A DNA stretch of 33,741 nucleotides from contig CALFUK010000159.1 of the NCBI GenBank assembly GCA_937929945.1, positions 1-33,741 on the forward strand, read 5' to 3'. Source of the stretch: an uncultured Saprospiraceae bacterium (GTDB lineage: Bacteria; Bacteroidota; Bacteroidia; Chitinophagales; Saprospiraceae). The notes beneath the pieces were generated by a model. The model was not told the DNA's origin and did no database searches. It saw only the letters and a program-made list of their open reading frames with translations. Every line of letters starts with the position of its first letter. Positions within the stretch are counted from its first letter, which is position 1. Below are positions 23,736 through 31,702 of this stretch, one piece after another. A program made the position numbers and the translations under genes.

Positions 23736-23843
23736 ATGAATCATATCAAAACACTTTCTCTCGACAAATTTGTTCACACTGCTCAGTTATTTAGCATTTT
23801 CGCTATGGCTACTTTCTTCGTGTTTTCACAGACTTTCGGATAG
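23736..23843 (+). CDS. Possible 35-residue hydrophobic peptide
   Basis: ATG at 23736 and TAG at 23841 frame a peptide beginning MNHIKTLSLDKFVHTAQLF and ending FVFSQTFG, with one hydrophobic, Phe-rich stretch (about 15-32) long enough for a membrane helix and a mildly basic N-terminus. The start is preceded by AAAAAATTTTAAA, the same A-rich leader style as at the real genes here. It stands alone in a gene-poor region, about 290 bp after the membrane-protein gene. The 289 bp before it are A/T-rich with no feature I can support. No homology is recognised and such a short ORF can be chance. Confidence 0.35.
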   Translation: MNHIKTLSLDKFVHTAQLFSIFAMATFFVFSQTFG

Positions 23844-24063
23844 TCAGAAGCTGCTTTGATTATATATTGATAAAGACAACATTATACTAATAAACAAACA
23901 ATTAAAATACATCCAGTCAGTAAGGATGATCACTGAACTCTGACCTGACTGTAACCTTTGCATAACATTACGCCTTTTTTTAACTATCACACAGATCATT
24001 TGCTTTAATCGATTCTACCCTTATACTGCTTATAAATTGCCTCAAACCAATGTGGTAACCCAT
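23844..24063 (+). other. Gene-free stretch after the small ORF
   Basis: No coding sequence is seen. CAGTCAG (23914-23920) pairs with CTGACTG (23945-23951), and GTAA/TTAC (23951-23954 and 23968-23971) stands directly before a run of seven T (23975-23981). This may be a weak terminator for the small ORF. Otherwise A/T-rich sequence. Confidence 0.25.
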
Positions 24064-24262
24064 GATTGAGTCAAATCAATCTCTGATTAACACCTTTAAG
24101 CGAATCTGCCTGTAGCACCAAAGATCACCTAATCTTCATGATTCAATTAGGTGGTCACATGGTGCTCTGGATCAGAGACTTAAGATATAGGCCTTTAAAC
24201 TGAGGTCATCTATTAATACGATGACCATGAATAACTGACACCCTTTTAGACTGTTTGTCTAA
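24064..24262 (+). promoter_or_regulatory. Structured leader or small RNA upstream of purL
   Basis: Successive dyads cover this region. TCTCTGAT (24080-24087) pairs with ATCAGAGA (24171-24178) and encloses AGCACCA/TGGTGCT (24114-24120, 24160-24166) and GATCACCTAAT/ATTAGGTGGTC (24123-24133, 24146-24156, one G-T). Two hairpins follow: GGTCATC/GATGACC (24204-24226) and TTAGAC/GTCTAA (24246-24262). GATTGA/TCAATC (24064-24081) overlaps the outer helix and could be its alternative. The block ends with a terminator at 24268. This is the arrangement of a cis-acting attenuator or a free-standing structured RNA; I do not recognise a known class such as the purine riboswitch. Confidence 0.45.
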
Positions 24263-24267
24263 TTTTG

Positions 24268-24323
24268 GAACCCCATCTGAGTAGATTGCTTGATCAGTCT
24301 TGCTCGGAGGGGTTCTTTTGTTT
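24268..24323 (+). terminator. Intrinsic terminator or attenuator before purL
   Basis: GAACCCC (24268-24274) pairs with GGGGTTC (24309-24315). The stem continues, after one bulged A, with TCTGAGTAG against TTGCTCGGA (wobbles included), about 16 pairs in all. TTTTGTTT follows. It stands 94-101 bp before the purL ATG and points in the same direction, so it either ends an upstream RNA or conditionally stops purL transcription. Confidence 0.7.
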
Positions 24324-24416
24324 ATTAAGAATATCTTTCATATTAAATAGCTCGAGATCGACGGCATTCAATCATAAATACAGACATTTGTAATTTGATG
24401 ATAATACGAGCTTTCT

Positions 24417-27400
24417 ATGATCCAATTCTTCGGGAATCCTACAATCTCCATTTACGCAGTTCAGTCCACCACCACTCTATCCAGCGACGACATTTCTAAG
24501 CTCACATGGCTCTTCGGTGACGAGCCCTTGATCTCCGATGATGCTGTGGATGCAGCATGCATAGGCCCCAGAGCCACCATGATCACGCCCTGGAGTACGA
24601 ATGCGGTAGAGATCACCCAGAATATGGCCATCGATGGCATCAAGCGCATAGAATGTTTCTACCCCTTGCAAGCTGATAGTCCCTTTGACCCTATGCTGCA
24701 GCAGAAATACCAGAAACTGACTCAGGCGATCTTCGAAATCAACCAAGACGTGGAGCCGATCAAATACATCCAAGACATAGCAGGCTATAACGAATCAGAA
24801 GGCCTGGCTCTGAGTGATGAGGAAGTGACCTATCTGTCCCTACTGGCCGATCGATTAGGCAGAGCACTGACAGATTCTGAAGTGTTTGGCTTCTCTCAGC
24901 TGAACAGCGAGCACTGCCGCCACAAGATATTCAATGGCACATTCATCATCGATGGAGAAGAACAAGCGCTTTCTTTATTCAAAATGATCAAGCAGACATC
25001 AGAGAAAAACCCTAACTCAATCGTCTCCGCGTACAAAGACAATGTGGCTTTCATCGAAGGTCCACAGGTCACACAGTTTGCTCCAGGGCGAGCCGACATC
25101 CCCGACTACTATCAGAAGAAACCTTTTGACTCTGTCATCTCCCTGAAGGCGGAAACCCATAATTTTCCCACCACAGTAGAGCCCTTCAATGGCGCAGCGA
25201 CTGGATCTGGAGGTGAGATCAGAGACCGCCTAGCCGGAGGAAAGGGATCCTTGCCATTAGCAGGGACTGCGGTATACATGACAGCCTACAGCCGACTTAC
25301 AAAAGGTAAGTCTTGGGAAGAACAAATGTCCGCTAGACCATGGCTATACCAGACCCCAATTGATATATTAATCAAGGCCTCAAACGGAGCATCGGACTTC
25401 GGCAATAAGTTTGGTCAGCCCCTTATCTCAGGTTCACTGCTCACCTTCGAGCACCAGGAGCACTCTCGTCAGCTTGGATATGACAAGGTGATCATGCTGG
25501 CAGGAGGTGTCGGATATGCCAAGCGAGATCAAGCACTGAAAGACACACCTCAAGAGGGTGACAAGGTCGTGATTCTGGGAGGAGATAATTATAGAATTGG
25601 GATGGGAGGAGCAGCCGTCTCATCCACGGACACAGGCGAATTCAGCAGCGGTATAGAGCTGAATGCCGTGCAAAGGTCCAATCCGGAAATGCAAAAACGA
25701 GCGGCGAATGCCATCAGAGGCATGGTGGAGAGTGACATCAATCCCATCGTATCTATACACGATCATGGTGCCGGTGGTCATCTCAACTGTCTGGCCGAGC
25801 TGGTGGAAGATACAGGAGGCAAAATGCACCTAGACAGACTACCGCTGGGCGACCCCACCCTATCCGCAAAAGAAATCATTGGTAACGAATCACAAGAACG
25901 CATGGGCCTGGTGATCGCTGAAAAAGACTATCCGCAGCTGAAAGCCATCGCCGATAGAGAACGATCTCCAATCTACGAAGTGGGCGAAATCACTGCGGAC
26001 CACAGATTCAGCTTCGAATCCGACAAGGGTGAAAAACCTATGGACGTCCATCTGAATGACCTCTTCGGCTCATCCCCCAAGACGATCTTAGATGACCAAA
26101 GAATAGATCGCCAATATGAAGAAATCCAATACGACGCTGATGACATCATAAGCTATGCGAAGCAGGTGCTGCAACTGGAAGCTGTAGCCTGTAAGGACTG
26201 GCTCACTAACAAAGTAGATCGCTGTGTGGGTGGCAGAGTAGCTAAGCAGCAGTGCTGCGGTCCACTGCAACTGCCGCTGAATGATGTAGGCGTGATGGCG
26301 CTCGACTACGAAGGGACTCACGGTACGGCCACCTCCATAGGACACTCCTCCATCAGTGGCCTCATCGATCCTGTAGCAGGTGCCAAAAACTCAATCGCAG
26401 AAGCACTAACAAATATCATCTGGGCGCCACTCAGTAAAGGCCTGGAATCAGTCTCACTTTCTGCCAACTGGATGTGGCCCTGCAGAAACGAGGGGGAAGA
26501 TGCTCGCCTCTATGACGCTGTCAAGGCTGTGTCAGACTTCGCCATCTCATTGGGCATCAATGTCCCCACCGGTAAGGACTCGCTCTCCATGAAGCAGAAA
26601 TACCCCCACGGTGATGTCATCGCTCCTGGTACGGTGGTGATCTCCGCCGCAGGCCACTGTGCAGAAATATCGAAGGTGGTAGAGCCTGTATTCCAGCTGG
26701 GCTATGGAGAGATATACTACATCAATCTGTCGCAAGATGAATACCATCTGGGAGGCTCATCTTTTGGACAAATACGTCATGCCATCGGTGCTGAAGCGCC
26801 GACCATCAAGGATGATGCATTTTTCAAACGTGCCTTTAATGTGGTCCAAGATCTGATCAAAGCGGATCAGATCATCGCTGGCCATGACATCTCCGCTGGA
26901 GGCCTCCTGACCTGTTTACTCGAGTGCTGCTTCCCCTCTACTGATGTAGGTGCCTACATCAATCTAAATGCCATCGGCGAAGAAGATGTGATCAAGCTAC
27001 TCTTTGCAGAGAATGCGGGCATCATCTTCCAAGCCAGAGATGCATCCATTGAGGCTGTCCTGAAGGAGAAACAAATAGACTGCATCAAGCTAGGCCAAGT
27101 CACGGACTCTGGCATGCTCCAGCTGTGGCATCAGCAAGAGATGGCTTTTGATATAGCAGAAATGAGAGACCACTGGTACGAGACATCTTATTTATTAGAT
27201 GCTAATCAAACATCGAATGGCTTAGCAAAAGCGCGTTACGAAAACTACCATCAGCAAGCATTACAGTTCCAATTTCCTGAATCATTCTCTGGTCAATTAC
27301 CTAAGATCGATCATTCATCTCCAAGACCAAAAGCTGCGATCATCAGAGAGAAAGGATCTAACTCTGAGCGAGAATTAGCTCATGCACTTTACTTAGCGGG

Positions 27401-28070
27401 TTTTGATGTGAAGGATGTGCACATGACGGACCTTATCACTGGCCGTGAGACCTTAGAGGACATCAGGTTCTTAGGTGCCGTAGGTGGCTTTTCTAATTCT
27501 GATGTACTGGGATCAGCTAAAGGCTGGGCCGGCGCCTTCATGTATAATGAAAAGGCAAAGCAGGCTTTAGATCGATTCTTCAGTAGAGAGGATGTCCTCT
27601 CCATCGGTATCTGCAATGGCTGCCAGCTCTTCGTGGAGCTGGACCTGATCAATCCTGACCACCAGCAGAAATCAAAAATGCTGCATAATGATTCGCGCAA
27701 GCATGAGAGTGCGTTCACTTCAGTCAATATCGAGTCTAATGAGTCTATCATGCTGTCATCACTGGCTGGAGCCAACTTAGGCGTATGGATATCACACGGA
27801 GAAGGTAAATTTCATTTGCCCGAAGCAGCTGACAAATATAATGTTGTCGCTAGCTACAGCTACGATTCCTACCCCTCTAACCCCAACGGAAGTGACCTCA
27901 ATGCAGCTATGATCTCAAGCGATGATGGTAGGCATCTGGTGACCATGCCGCACATAGAGCGCTCCATCTTTCAGTGGAATTGGGCACACTACGTCGCAGG
28001 TAGAGAGGATGAGGTATCACCCTGGTTAGAGGCATTTGTGAATGCCCGAAAGTGGGTGGAGGCACACTAA
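24417..28070 (+). CDS. purL: Phosphoribosylformylglycinamidine synthase, large single-chain form
   Basis: At 1217 residues it is a full-length fused FGAM synthase (E. coli PurL is about 1295). It has an N-terminal PurS-like domain, a linker with FSQLNSEHCRHKIF (about 160), and the ATP-binding catalytic segment AETHNFPTTVEPFNGAATG then GSGGEIRD (about 245-270). The second AIRS-like half has VPTGKDSLSMKQ. A C-terminal class I glutamine amidotransferase carries GICNGCQ (nucleophile cysteine near residue 1067), SHGEGKFHLP and the HIE of MPHIERSIFQWNW. It converts FGAR to FGAM with glutamine and ATP, the fourth step of purine synthesis. It stands alone, without other pur genes, behind a structured leader, and converges with the cytochrome gene 13 bp away. 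Confidence 0.96.
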   Translation: MIQFFGNPTISIYAVQSTTTLSSDDISKLTWLFGDEPLISDDAVDAACIGPRATMITPWSTNAVEITQNMAIDGIKRIECFYPLQADSPFDPMLQQKYQKLTQAIFEINQDVEPIKYIQDIAGYNESEGLALSDEEVTYLSLLADRLGRALTDSEVFGFSQLNSEHCRHKIFNGTFIIDGEEQALSLFKMIKQTSEKNPNSIVSAYKDNVAFIEGPQVTQFAPGRADIPDYYQKKPFDSVISLKAETHNFPTTVEPFNGAATGSGGEIRDRLAGGKGSLPLAGTAVYMTAYSRLTKGKSWEEQMSARPWLYQTPIDILIKASNGASDFGNKFGQPLISGSLLTFEHQEHSRQLGYDKVIMLAGGVGYAKRDQALKDTPQEGDKVVILGGDNYRIGMGGAAVSSTDTGEFSSGIELNAVQRSNPEMQKRAANAIRGMVESDINPIVSIHDHGAGGHLNCLAELVEDTGGKMHLDRLPLGDPTLSAKEIIGNESQERMGLVIAEKDYPQLKAIADRERSPIYEVGEITADHRFSFESDKGEKPMDVHLNDLFGSSPKTILDDQRIDRQYEEIQYDADDIISYAKQVLQLEAVACKDWLTNKVDRCVGGRVAKQQCCGPLQLPLNDVGVMALDYEGTHGTATSIGHSSISGLIDPVAGAKNSIAEALTNIIWAPLSKGLESVSLSANWMWPCRNEGEDARLYDAVKAVSDFAISLGINVPTGKDSLSMKQKYPHGDVIAPGTVVISAAGHCAEISKVVEPVFQLGYGEIYYINLSQDEYHLGGSSFGQIRHAIGAEAPTIKDDAFFKRAFNVVQDLIKADQIIAGHDISAGGLLTCLLECCFPSTDVGAYINLNAIGEEDVIKLLFAENAGIIFQARDASIEAVLKEKQIDCIKLGQVTDSGMLQLWHQQEMAFDIAEMRDHWYETSYLLDANQTSNGLAKARYENYHQQALQFQFPESFSGQLPKIDHSSPRPKAAIIREKGSNSERELAHALYLAGFDVKDVHMTDLITGRETLEDIRFLGAVGGFSNSDVLGSAKGWAGAFMYNEKAKQALDRFFSREDVLSIGICNGCQLFVELDLINPDHQQKSKMLHNDSRKHESAFTSVNIESNESIMLSSLAGANLGVWISHGEGKFHLPEAADKYNVVASYSYDSYPSNPNGSDLNAAMISSDDGRHLVTMPHIERSIFQWNWAHYVAGREDEVSPWLEAFVNARKWVEAH

Positions 28071-28083
28071 AAGTGCAGCTCTA

Positions 28084-29433
28084 TTAGATCGTCTTCAAAT
28101 ACTCGAGTACAGCCATGCGCTCATCCTCTGTAAATTCATCACCAAATTCGTGACCTTGGTTACCGTACCCAGGAATGGTCGTATCATAGGTATATTTATC
28201 TTGTTTGTAGCTTTTTACTTTTATTTCTCTACCGACGTACTCATGATCATAAGCGTGAGATGAGCGATTCATAGACCAGTACGTGGGCCTCTCTGATGAC
28301 TGCAGCACATGATAAATCGTCGGTACAGATCCATTGTGAAAGTAAGGTCCTGTGGCCCATACCCCATCTAAAGGCGGAGCCACGTAGCCTCGCCCTGGCT
28401 CCAAGTAAGCCCTGTGCCTACCCTGAGCAAACCAGCTATCGTTATACCATTCGGTAAATGCTGGATAAGCAAAATTACTGGATGCTAATAAGGAGTCTGT
28501 TTTGATGAGATCTAAGTCAATCAGGTAATTTGGATAGCTGGCATCATCGCCATAGCTGCCATGGCATCCGCTGCACTGCTCTTCAAATAAGCTCCTACCG
28601 ACCTCTGCTAACTCCTGATCAACCACTCCTCTATACTTCGGTGGCTCTATCGTATTAATGAAGGCTAATACGTCAGCAAAGTGTTCGTCCACCTCCCTGG
28701 CCTTTACCGTGTCTTGAAGTGTCAATAGGCTAGAAGCCATCATCAAGCGAGCAAAATCGCCACGCCCGACTCCAGTGGTGAACATAGCATGCTTCTTCTT
28801 CAGCAGCCACCATGCTGGTGGGTCAGCTGGGACTACTTCCTCTGGTATCTCCATGGTCGCTTCTTCTTGCCAAGTCAGATCATCTCGATTTCGATGGGCG
28901 GCGAGGACAGCTGCCAGCTTATCGGCAGGATTAGCCCCGACCACTTCGGTCTGGATATGGCTGGCAGTCGCAGCCAGTGCCCTTATGAATGGCTGGGCTG
29001 CCTGTTGTTCTTTTGAGTCCTCTCCGTAGATGGATACCAGCTGGATAGCCATAAGCTGCGCCGCAAAACTCATATCTACCGTAAAGTCAAAGCTCGTATT
29101 GCCCAGACCCAAAATATATGCCCCATTGAGCGAGTCTGCATGACACTGGAAGCAATTTGGCGCGATCATCTCCACATCATCAACTGAGATACGGGAAAAA
29201 GGAGATAGCTGCTGATCATGTCCCACATCGCCAAAAAGATTAAACTCGGGCGAGATCGGAAATCCACTATCCACGAAATCGCCATTCATAAGATAATCTA
29301 ATCCCTGGCCAGGGTCACCTGATCTCTGCACAGCGGGTTTGATCTTGATTTTACGCCATTCTTGCAGTCCCGCTCCACACAGCAGTAAGCCCATCAGAAG
29401 AAGGCAAATCGTTGTTTTTAGGTATCGAATCAT
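28084..29433 (-). CDS. Dihaem c-type cytochrome
   Basis: The 449-residue exported protein has an N-terminal hydrophobic signal (about 7-22, with a cysteine at 19 that is not a good lipobox). Two haem-attachment sites are seen: CFQCH (C94, C97, H98) and CSGCH (about 287). Near the C-terminus, PPLDGVWATGPYFHNGSVPTIYHVL is the conserved segment of the cytochrome c peroxidase/RoxA-like and related dihaem families, where a methionine or histidine downstream serves as ligand. It ends FTEDERMAVLEYLKTI, a typical c-type helix. It probably transfers electrons in the periplasm; peroxidase or oxygenase activity cannot be told from this. It is a single gene on the minus strand. Confidence 0.9.
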   Translation of the reverse strand: MIRYLKTTICLLLMGLLLCGAGLQEWRKIKIKPAVQRSGDPGQGLDYLMNGDFVDSGFPISPEFNLFGDVGHDQQLSPFSRISVDDVEMIAPNCFQCHADSLNGAYILGLGNTSFDFTVDMSFAAQLMAIQLVSIYGEDSKEQQAAQPFIRALAATASHIQTEVVGANPADKLAAVLAAHRNRDDLTWQEEATMEIPEEVVPADPPAWWLLKKKHAMFTTGVGRGDFARLMMASSLLTLQDTVKAREVDEHFADVLAFINTIEPPKYRGVVDQELAEVGRSLFEEQCSGCHGSYGDDASYPNYLIDLDLIKTDSLLASSNFAYPAFTEWYNDSWFAQGRHRAYLEPGRGYVAPPLDGVWATGPYFHNGSVPTIYHVLQSSERPTYWSMNRSSHAYDHEYVGREIKVKSYKQDKYTYDTTIPGYGNQGHEFGDEFTEDERMAVLEYLKTI

Positions 29434-29669
29434 AAAAAGTTATATCCTAATAACGTGCAGAATTAGCTTTAAGTTACAGCAGAATGTATGATGGAAAAAT
29501 GCTCTGCTGGACATTCATACAGCTGGGTATCCTCGATAGCTAGATCCCAAGCGATTCATATCATGATTTTTTATATATGATTAGTAAAATATGCTTGATC
29601 TATTGTAAATTGTAGGCGAATCGACTGATTCTAAGCAAGCAACTTGTGGATTAAGTCGTTCTAAGCATG
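29434..29669. other. Divergent intergenic region with imperfect dyads
   Basis: No coding content is seen. TGTATGA (29485-29491) pairs with TCATACA (29515-29521), and AGCAG (29478-29482) with CTGCT (29504-29508); the two pairings interlock and so would exclude each other. The right end leads into the -7 box at 29670. Confidence 0.25.
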
Positions 29670-29677
29670 TATTTTTG
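29670..29677 (+). promoter_or_regulatory. -7 box TATTTTTG for the TlpA-like gene
   Basis: An exact TAnnTTTG match, 18 bp before the ATG at 29696. A TTG stands upstream at 29644-29646 with a 23-bp spacer. It covers the in-frame TTG at 29675, which therefore cannot be the translation start. Confidence 0.5.
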
Positions 29678-29695
29678 TTCTTCAATATGACAACC

Positions 29696-30799
29696 ATGAA
29701 ATATCTAGCCATAACCTTAGTCACATTTCTACTCTTATCCTGCGGCGCTAGCCCCAGTGCTGTCGAGACAGGCATCACCGGAAAGATAGATTCAGCTAAT
29801 ACGATGAATGTCTACCTGGACAAGGTGAATCCACTGACTAATACCAATGATATGGTAGGCAGAGCTGAAACTAATAGTAACGGTGAATTCAGTATCCCAT
29901 TCGCAGAGGGACTCGAAGATGGTATATACAGGGTCCGTATAGGAAGAAAATCTGCCTATATCATCTTGGATGACTTCAGCTCTAAGGTCAGCATTTCAGG
30001 AGACTTGAATAAGCTCCAAGAGTTTGACTATAGTGTAGAAGGTAGCGCTCAGACGACTGCTTTTGTGACGACTATGAATCAATTCAGAAATCGAAGCTTA
30101 AAACTGGATGGCTTTATCGAAAAGGTGAAATCAGAGTCTAACCCCATAGCAGCCTTTGCAATGGCGATCATGGGCTTAAATGATGCTAACTATGCAGAGG
30201 TACATAAGTCAGTACTACAGAAAATGGCAAATGCAGGCGCAACAGAAGAAATGACTCAACAATACGGCTCATACATCGGTCAGTTAGAACAGCTATTAGC
30301 ACAGAGAAGGGTGAATGAATTAATCAAAGTCGGAAAGCCAGCACCAGACATCACGATGGCTGGGCCAGATGGTAAAGAAAGAAGCCTGAGTGATCTGAAG
30401 GGTAAGGTGGTGCTACTCGACTTCTGGGCAAGCTGGTGCGGTCCATGCAGAAAAGCAAATCCTAAGGTCGTAGAGACGTATAAAAAATATAAGAGCAAAG
30501 GATTCACCGTGGCAAGCGTCTCACTGGATGGGCTGGATAACAGAACCAGAAGTCGGTACCCTGCTGATCAAATCCCGAATCAACTAGAAAGGCAGAAAGA
30601 CAGATGGGTGAAAGCCATCGAGCAGGATCAGCTGGAGTGGGACTGGCATGTGAGCGATTTGAAAAAATGGGATTCCTCAGCTTCTGCTGTGTACGGCGTC
30701 AGAAGTATACCTAAGACTTTCCTCATTGATCGAGACGGCAATATAGCTTCTATCGACCCAAGATATACGCTGGAACAAGAGGTCCTAAAATACCTCTAA
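29696..30799 (+). CDS. TlpA-type thioredoxin-like lipoprotein
   Basis: I take the ATG at 29696: it begins a lipoprotein signal (MKYLAITLVTFLLLSCG, Cys16 lipidated), while the in-frame TTG at 29675 is inside the -7 box and the ATG at 29687 only adds three residues. The 367-residue protein has a DUF4369-like domain after the signal (about 25-115), a helical linker, and a TlpA/AhpC-TSA thioredoxin fold. This carries VGKPAPDITMAGPDGKERSL and LLDFWASWCGPCRKANP (WCGPC at 247-251), with cis-Pro in RSIPKTFLID. It reduces or oxidises disulfides at the periplasmic face, and in Bacteroidota often serves cytochrome c maturation, fitting the dihaem cytochrome next to it. Divergent from that gene. Confidence 0.92.
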   Translation: MKYLAITLVTFLLLSCGASPSAVETGITGKIDSANTMNVYLDKVNPLTNTNDMVGRAETNSNGEFSIPFAEGLEDGIYRVRIGRKSAYIILDDFSSKVSISGDLNKLQEFDYSVEGSAQTTAFVTTMNQFRNRSLKLDGFIEKVKSESNPIAAFAMAIMGLNDANYAEVHKSVLQKMANAGATEEMTQQYGSYIGQLEQLLAQRRVNELIKVGKPAPDITMAGPDGKERSLSDLKGKVVLLDFWASWCGPCRKANPKVVETYKKYKSKGFTVASVSLDGLDNRTRSRYPADQIPNQLERQKDRWVKAIEQDQLEWDWHVSDLKKWDSSASAVYGVRSIPKTFLIDRDGNIASIDPRYTLEQEVLKYL

Positions 30800-30836
30800 A
30801 CGCGATAGGGCCCTGAGATCAGCGTTCTATCATTTT
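30799..30836 (+). terminator. Weak candidate terminator after the TlpA-like gene
   Basis: AACGC (30799-30803) pairs with GCGTT (30822-30826), followed by CTATCATTTTC and TTTTT. The stem is short and the T-tract interrupted, so it is only suggestive. Position between converging genes supports it. Confidence 0.25.
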
Positions 30837-30940
30837 CTTTTTAGCATTTGATTGCAAAATAAGTACCCGTCTGCGACCCCAAGGAGCTAATTATGATTCA
30901 TCAGGTAAGGGGATATAAACAGCTTGACGGTTTCTGGTTA

Positions 30941-31702
30941 TTATTTAGAAAAATAGGAAGCTATAATTCCAGCTGACACAGCCGCATTGAGAGAGTCTAT
31001 CTTACCCTCATTCTCTCCAAAGGAGGGAATGCTAATCTTCAGATCAGCGCGGTCAGAGTTAGCCTGCGATACACCACTTCCTTCATTACCGATGATAATC
31101 ATGGCATCTTTGGGCAGAGCTTTCTGCTTCGTCATATCTACGCCATTCATTTCAGTGCTGACCAGAGTCATTGGTTGTTGGATATCAATGGCTGTTAAGG
31201 ACGTTGTGATCAATGGCAGATGTAAGAAGGCGCCCATAGTGGCTTGGACTACTTTCTGATTATAAAAATCGACACACGATGGAGAAGCAAGAACGGACTC
31301 AAAGCCGAACCATAAGGCAATGCGAATGATCGTCCCCATATTTCCAGGATCTCTGATGTCATCTAAGTAGAAGTGCAGCCCTGAAGTGAGATCAGCCGTC
31401 ATATCTGCGTCTTTCGGCATCTTTAAGACGATCATAACATCATTTGGCGTTTTTAGGAAGGATATTTGTTTTAGTTGTTTGGGAGTGATTTCGAAGACAG
31501 AAGCATGAATCGCTTGAAGCAAAAGTTGATTCGCTTCGATCCAAGATGAAAGAGCAAATACCTGATGGATACCATAGGTCTTGTGGGTCAGTATATCACG
31601 TGCTATTTTATCACCTTCAGCAGTAAAATATTGATACTTTTGCCTGAACTTTTTTTGACCTAATGCCCTGACCAATTTAATTTGACTCTGACTCAAACTC
31701 AT
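30941..31702 (-). CDS. SpoU/TrmH-family RNA 2'-O-methyltransferase
   Basis: The 253-residue protein has an N-terminal RNA-binding part (about 1-105, KLVRALGQKKFRQKYQYFTAEGDKI) and the SPOUT domain with its trefoil-knot motifs: FYLDDIRDPGNMGTIIRIALWFG, IIIGNEGSGVS and ISIPSFGENEGKIDSLNAAVSAGI. It methylates ribose on tRNA or 23S rRNA; the exact nucleotide cannot be read (RlmB/TrmH-like). The ATG at 31702 lies opposite the presumed start of tamL, a head-to-head arrangement seen in other Bacteroidota. It converges with the TlpA-like gene. Confidence 0.92.
   Translation of the reverse strand: MSLSQSQIKLVRALGQKKFRQKYQYFTAEGDKIARDILTHKTYGIHQVFALSSWIEANQLLLQAIHASVFEITPKQLKQISFLKTPNDVMIVLKMPKDADMTADLTSGLHFYLDDIRDPGNMGTIIRIALWFGFESVLASPSCVDFYNQKVVQATMGAFLHLPLITTSLTAIDIQQPMTLVSTEMNGVDMTKQKALPKDAMIIIGNEGSGVSQANSDRADLKISIPSFGENEGKIDSLNAAVSAGIIASYFSK

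Noticed and set aside
24080-24178. 6S RNA
   Set aside because: The helix-bubble-helix order is reminiscent, but the rod is only about 100 nt against the usual ~180-190, and it cannot be extended convincingly outward.
27389-27775. 128-residue ORF on the minus strand inside purL
   Set aside because: It is a shadow of the purL reading frame with Ser/Leu/Pro-rich composition and no recognisable motif.
28084-29433. Lipoprotein signal in the dihaem cytochrome
   Set aside because: The cysteine at 19 is preceded by L-L-L rather than a small residue at -1, so lipidation is unlikely.
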